From positions 32,198,371 to 32,262,370 of the forward strand of contig CM072159.1 of the NCBI GenBank assembly GCA_036850595.1: a stretch of 64,000 nt of DNA, given 5' to 3'. The notes beneath the pieces are model-generated. The model did not search any database, was not told the DNA's origin, and saw nothing but the letters and a program-made list of their open reading frames with translations. Below, piece after piece: positions 60,507-64,000 of this stretch. Both the position numbers and the translations under genes were made by a program. The stretch is from Rhyacichthys aspro. Lineage: Eukaryota > Chordata > Actinopteri > Gobiiformes > Rhyacichthyidae. Every line of letters begins with the position of its first letter. The stretch's first letter is position 1.

Positions 60507-60532
60507 CCAAACAAACAAACAAACAAACAACA
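60507..60532. repeat. (AAAC)n microsatellite
   Basis: About six AAAC tetramers in atxn7l1 intron 3. Confidence 0.85.
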
Positions 60533-61191
60533 CTTTCTGTTCTCTAAAACCCGGTAGGTTTCTAATAGAATAAGAACAATTAAATCATTTACAGTATAAT
60601 TAACTAGATGGTGCTCAGTACACAGGCTTTTTATGATCCAATTAAATAACCATCTCTGTGGGTAAGATAATGCACCCCTGCTTTGATAATAAGCTCCTTG
60701 GCTTTACAAAACAGAGAGAAATCCAAGCAATAGGATGTGACAGGACTGTGTGAGTAAAAAGCAATTATTCTACAGATTTATGCAGCATTTGATGAAGGAA
60801 GCCTTGTTTTTGAGATTGATCCACACACCCCGTCTAGCCACATGTGCTTCATACACTTGTAGCTGTCCGTCACTTGATATTTGTTGCTATGGAAACTGTA
60901 AAGTTCATCTAACTTCCTCGTTGCTCATTTGCACAAAATCCAAAGATTTTTTTTTTTTGACAAAGCAGACTGTATTCTTTTGTTTTTTAATCCGTCCCGA
61001 AGCTAGAACGGTTAAAGCGGCCTCCCATTGGCCCTTCAACCTGTCCGTCTGCCTCTTGTTTGTTTTTGATTGTGGCTCCACTGAGCGCGCTCGCATCTGC
61101 CCGCGAGCTGCTGCTTCCTTCTGTTAGCGGCACGTGCACCAGCCTGAGCCGTCTGTTGGAGCTAAGGGAAGACACATGGCCACGCTTAATG

Positions 61192-61217
61192 AACACACAC
61201 ACACACACACACACACG
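61192..61217. repeat. (CA)n microsatellite
   Basis: About 13 CA repeats in atxn7l1 intron 3. The rest of 60302-64000 shows no recognised exon or transposon. Confidence 0.9.
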
Positions 61218-64000
61218 GATACAGACTCTCAGAGGAGCTGCACACATTCTCACTTTCTGTTTCTCAGCAGAAAGAGGTCAGTGGTATTGTGAGCCACACA
61301 CGCACAGATATGCACTCACACAGCAGACTCCTGGCAGCCACTGTTGTTTTGTCCCTGCCCCCTGTAGGCCCCCCTCTCGTTGGCAACTTTACTGCTCGCT
61401 GACACGCACGGCGAGTCGAGTAACAACAGGTCTGCAACACACACTCGTAAACGCTCGCAAACACACGAGGGAATCTCCGGAGAGCCTCGGATAAAATGAA
61501 ACAATCTTTCAGCCGCAGTGGAATAATATTGAGGGATTGTCCAAAGCAGTCTGTGTGGTTTTATCATTATTAATAACACCAGCTCTTTCTAATTTACTGT
61601 TGCCACTCACTGATTGATGTGTGTGACGACATAAAAACTGCTCCGTGTGGCCTCTTCTGAATGAACCGCCTCCAGGAACTGACCCCGTCGAGATATTCTT
61701 ATCACGTTTTAGGCATTTCTCTATTGTTTAACATCCTCATCTTATCACTGCAGCGCTGCCAGAGTTCACTGCTCCGATTCAACGTTAGATCAGCCTATTT
61801 TTTCAATTGCTCTCCATTGCTGTGTTATGACATTTCTGTTTGTATTTACCCGTCATAAAACATGTTTTATGGGCGACCTCTGCAGTAAATTAACAGCGAG
61901 GGCTCACAGTAAATACAGAAGCCCCAGGGGTCAGCGATGTGAAGCTATGCACACCCGGTTCACTGTGAGGTTTTGTGTAAGAAAAAGGGAGGGTATATGA
62001 CTGAGCTTACATTTTTTATGTTTGCCATGTGTGCTGTTGAAATGGACTCAAATGTCTCTTATATGATCCACTAGAGGCTAGCTTAGCTTAAGTGGTCCCA
62101 TTGGGATATTTAATAAAACACATGCTCTCAGTCCAACAAGAGAAATGTGCAAAGTTATAATAGAGATGAATATGTTTGAGTGGAATTGTCCCACATAAAA
62201 GCTCTGGATAGTCACTCTGAATGTATTTTTTAATCTGTGTTGTCTGTAAAGCTGTCTGTCAGTCCTCTCCTTCCATTTGTCTCCTCTACTCTGAATTCTT
62301 GTTGCACTCAGAGTGTCCACTCTCGTGACCCTGTGCGGCTGGTGGCCTGCTGTGTGTGAGTAAGTAGAGCGAGTATGATGAAAGGGTCATATTTTTGCTG
62401 TTGGTGGGAGTGTCGGCCATTCTCCAGCTCTCACTATTCTCCGGTTCTTCTTCCAGTCCTCTGTTGTTGCAGATTAATGAGCTCCGAGGAAGGTTGAGAA
62501 ACAATTTCTGTTTCCTTTTGGTTTTGGTTCAAGTGCAGGGCCGCTCTGTGCGATTGTTGTCGTGTAAGTGGCTGCACCCAAGCTGCGCCGTTTGGGGTTA
62601 GCCTTTCACATTATGTTGAAAAGTTTGGCCTCGACCACAGAGTTCTGTCTCGTTTCATTTCAGTTGTGGTGTCGCTCGTTCCCTGTCATTGTTATTACTG
62701 CCTGCTTGTGTCTTGATTATTAGCAGAGGCTCAGGCCAATTAAAATGCCAGCTGCTGCTATGCAAAAGAGGCACTTTTTTGTTCTTTTGCAAATGTGTCT
62801 TCACAACTGAGTATGAATTTAACAAGTGTCCCACTCTAGTCCTTTTACTTTTTACAGTATATACAGATAATTGGGGATGTATCAGACATTCATGTTAATA
62901 CTGAAGCGTGTTTAAACTTGGCCAACCAGATGGAGCTGTGTCTTAGATCTGTCTGTGTGAGCAGTGAATGCTAACATTATAAACAATTCTTTTGTTCTTA
63001 GTTAAAAATGAAAGTCGTCATCCTTTTATCCTTATTACCCTTGTCTTTTCTTCAGATATTGATGTATTTTTACATATTTAACCTCCATATTCCATGCTTT
63101 CTTATATTATGTAGCAAAAGATAATTAAGCATTAGCATTAGCTTACTGGACCACGTATTCTTTATATCTACAAAAACACACCTTGTTTAAAGTTAAGTAT
63201 TTGATTCAAGATTCAGTAGTTTATATTATTTCAATGAGAGTATTGATTAGAATTATTCTTGGTGATTGCTCAGAAAAAATAAACAAGGAAGACAATACAA
63301 ACAAATACAAACATCTGCATTAATTGCACCTATACTTGTAATCTCTACACATGTAACACACCAAATAAAAAAGCCACACATGACCTGAAATACTTCCTTT
63401 GTGCATTTTTGTCATATGTTGTAATATTTTCTTGTTATTGAGGAGTTTACACTGAACATATGGTACAAAAGCTGCTCCAAAAACTGTGCTTAAACTTTAA
63501 TCCTCTCTGTTGACATCCTACAGTAACAGCAAATGTGCTCTCTTTATATTTTAGCCACAAAAACACCTCTGATTTCAGTATAATTCAGTCTGTTTTAACA
63601 CATCCTCCGCTTCAGGATGAATGACTGAGACTCCTGCTCTCTCCGCTGCTTCCTTCTCAATGTAAACAAACCCAGCTGAGCTCTGAAAGCCTTTGCTTCC
63701 TCATTATGTAGCAAGCCCCTCCTACAGGAAGAGCCAGCAGCCAATCGGCATCCGGCTGGGCTCTCGGCATCGCCATAACGACAGGCAGGCAGGAGAGCAT
63801 AGTAGAGGGGCTGCCCTTGTGCTAAAGTGGCTTAGTGACCTTGTCCGGGAAGCCGTCCATGTATTGTAAATCAGTGTGGTAGATTATAAAGCAATCTTCT
63901 GTGTCAGATTAATATTAGTTCATGAAATTGTATTGGTTTCTGTAAAAAGAAGCTGCAGAAATGTGAACAAAACACTACATTTTCTTTTTATTATTCTTAT

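Noticed and set aside
1..64000. tRNA, rRNA, microRNA genes or viral sequences
   Set aside because: No cloverleaf with A/B boxes, rRNA core, convincing miRNA hairpin or viral gene was recognised by eye on either strand.

Overview
This window is vertebrate nuclear DNA, almost certainly from a teleost fish. Coding sequence is split into short exons with GT-AG introns. The proteins align residue by residue (from memory) with human GSAP, NAMPT, SYPL1 and ATXN7L1. The non-coding DNA is full of fish-type Tc1/mariner relics, minisatellites and microsatellites. No prokaryotic feature (operon, RBS, CRISPR, IS element) was seen. All exon models below were built by hand from splice signals, reading phase and homology, and every exon junction keeps the frame.

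Layout. (1) 1515-21280, minus strand: 25 exons covering about the first 654 codons of gsap. The 3' end (roughly 200 codons) lies off the left edge. (2) 21281-22740: a divergent intergenic region with an AT-rich tandem repeat and a GC-rich nampt promoter carrying a CCAAT box and a CACGTG E-box. (3) 22741-37918, plus: complete nampt, 11 exons, 491 aa, followed by a long 3' UTR. (4) 43383-49836, plus: complete sypl1 (five coding exons, 239 aa, four-span MARVEL protein) with a 3' UTR to about 51353. (5) 52991-60301, plus: the first three coding exons of atxn7l1, which continues off the right edge. The order nampt-sypl1-atxn7l1 matches the neighbourhood of human 7q22; gsap lying head to head with nampt differs from human, where GSAP is at 7q11.23.

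The genes do not form one pathway. gsap encodes a gamma-secretase activating protein homologue, nampt the rate-limiting enzyme of NAD salvage, sypl1 a vesicle membrane protein, and atxn7l1 a SAGA/ataxin-7-like protein with an SCA7-type zinc finger.

The most unusual content is in the introns. Four distinct Tc1/mariner relic families are present, and three of them carry tandem amplifications of short internal segments (41 bp, 45 bp and 51 bp units). One family also carries a 21-bp minisatellite at the same internal site in three separate copies; two further 21-bp arrays stand alone. A second theme is a roughly 550-bp interspersed repeat bounded by TTAA, with about eight recognisable copies in 64 kb and a conserved GGAGCGCTCC/CCAAT/E-box core. 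I found no convincing new enzyme or defence system; the novelty is in repeat biology. Repeat family assignments rest on remembered consensus sequences and were not checked by search.
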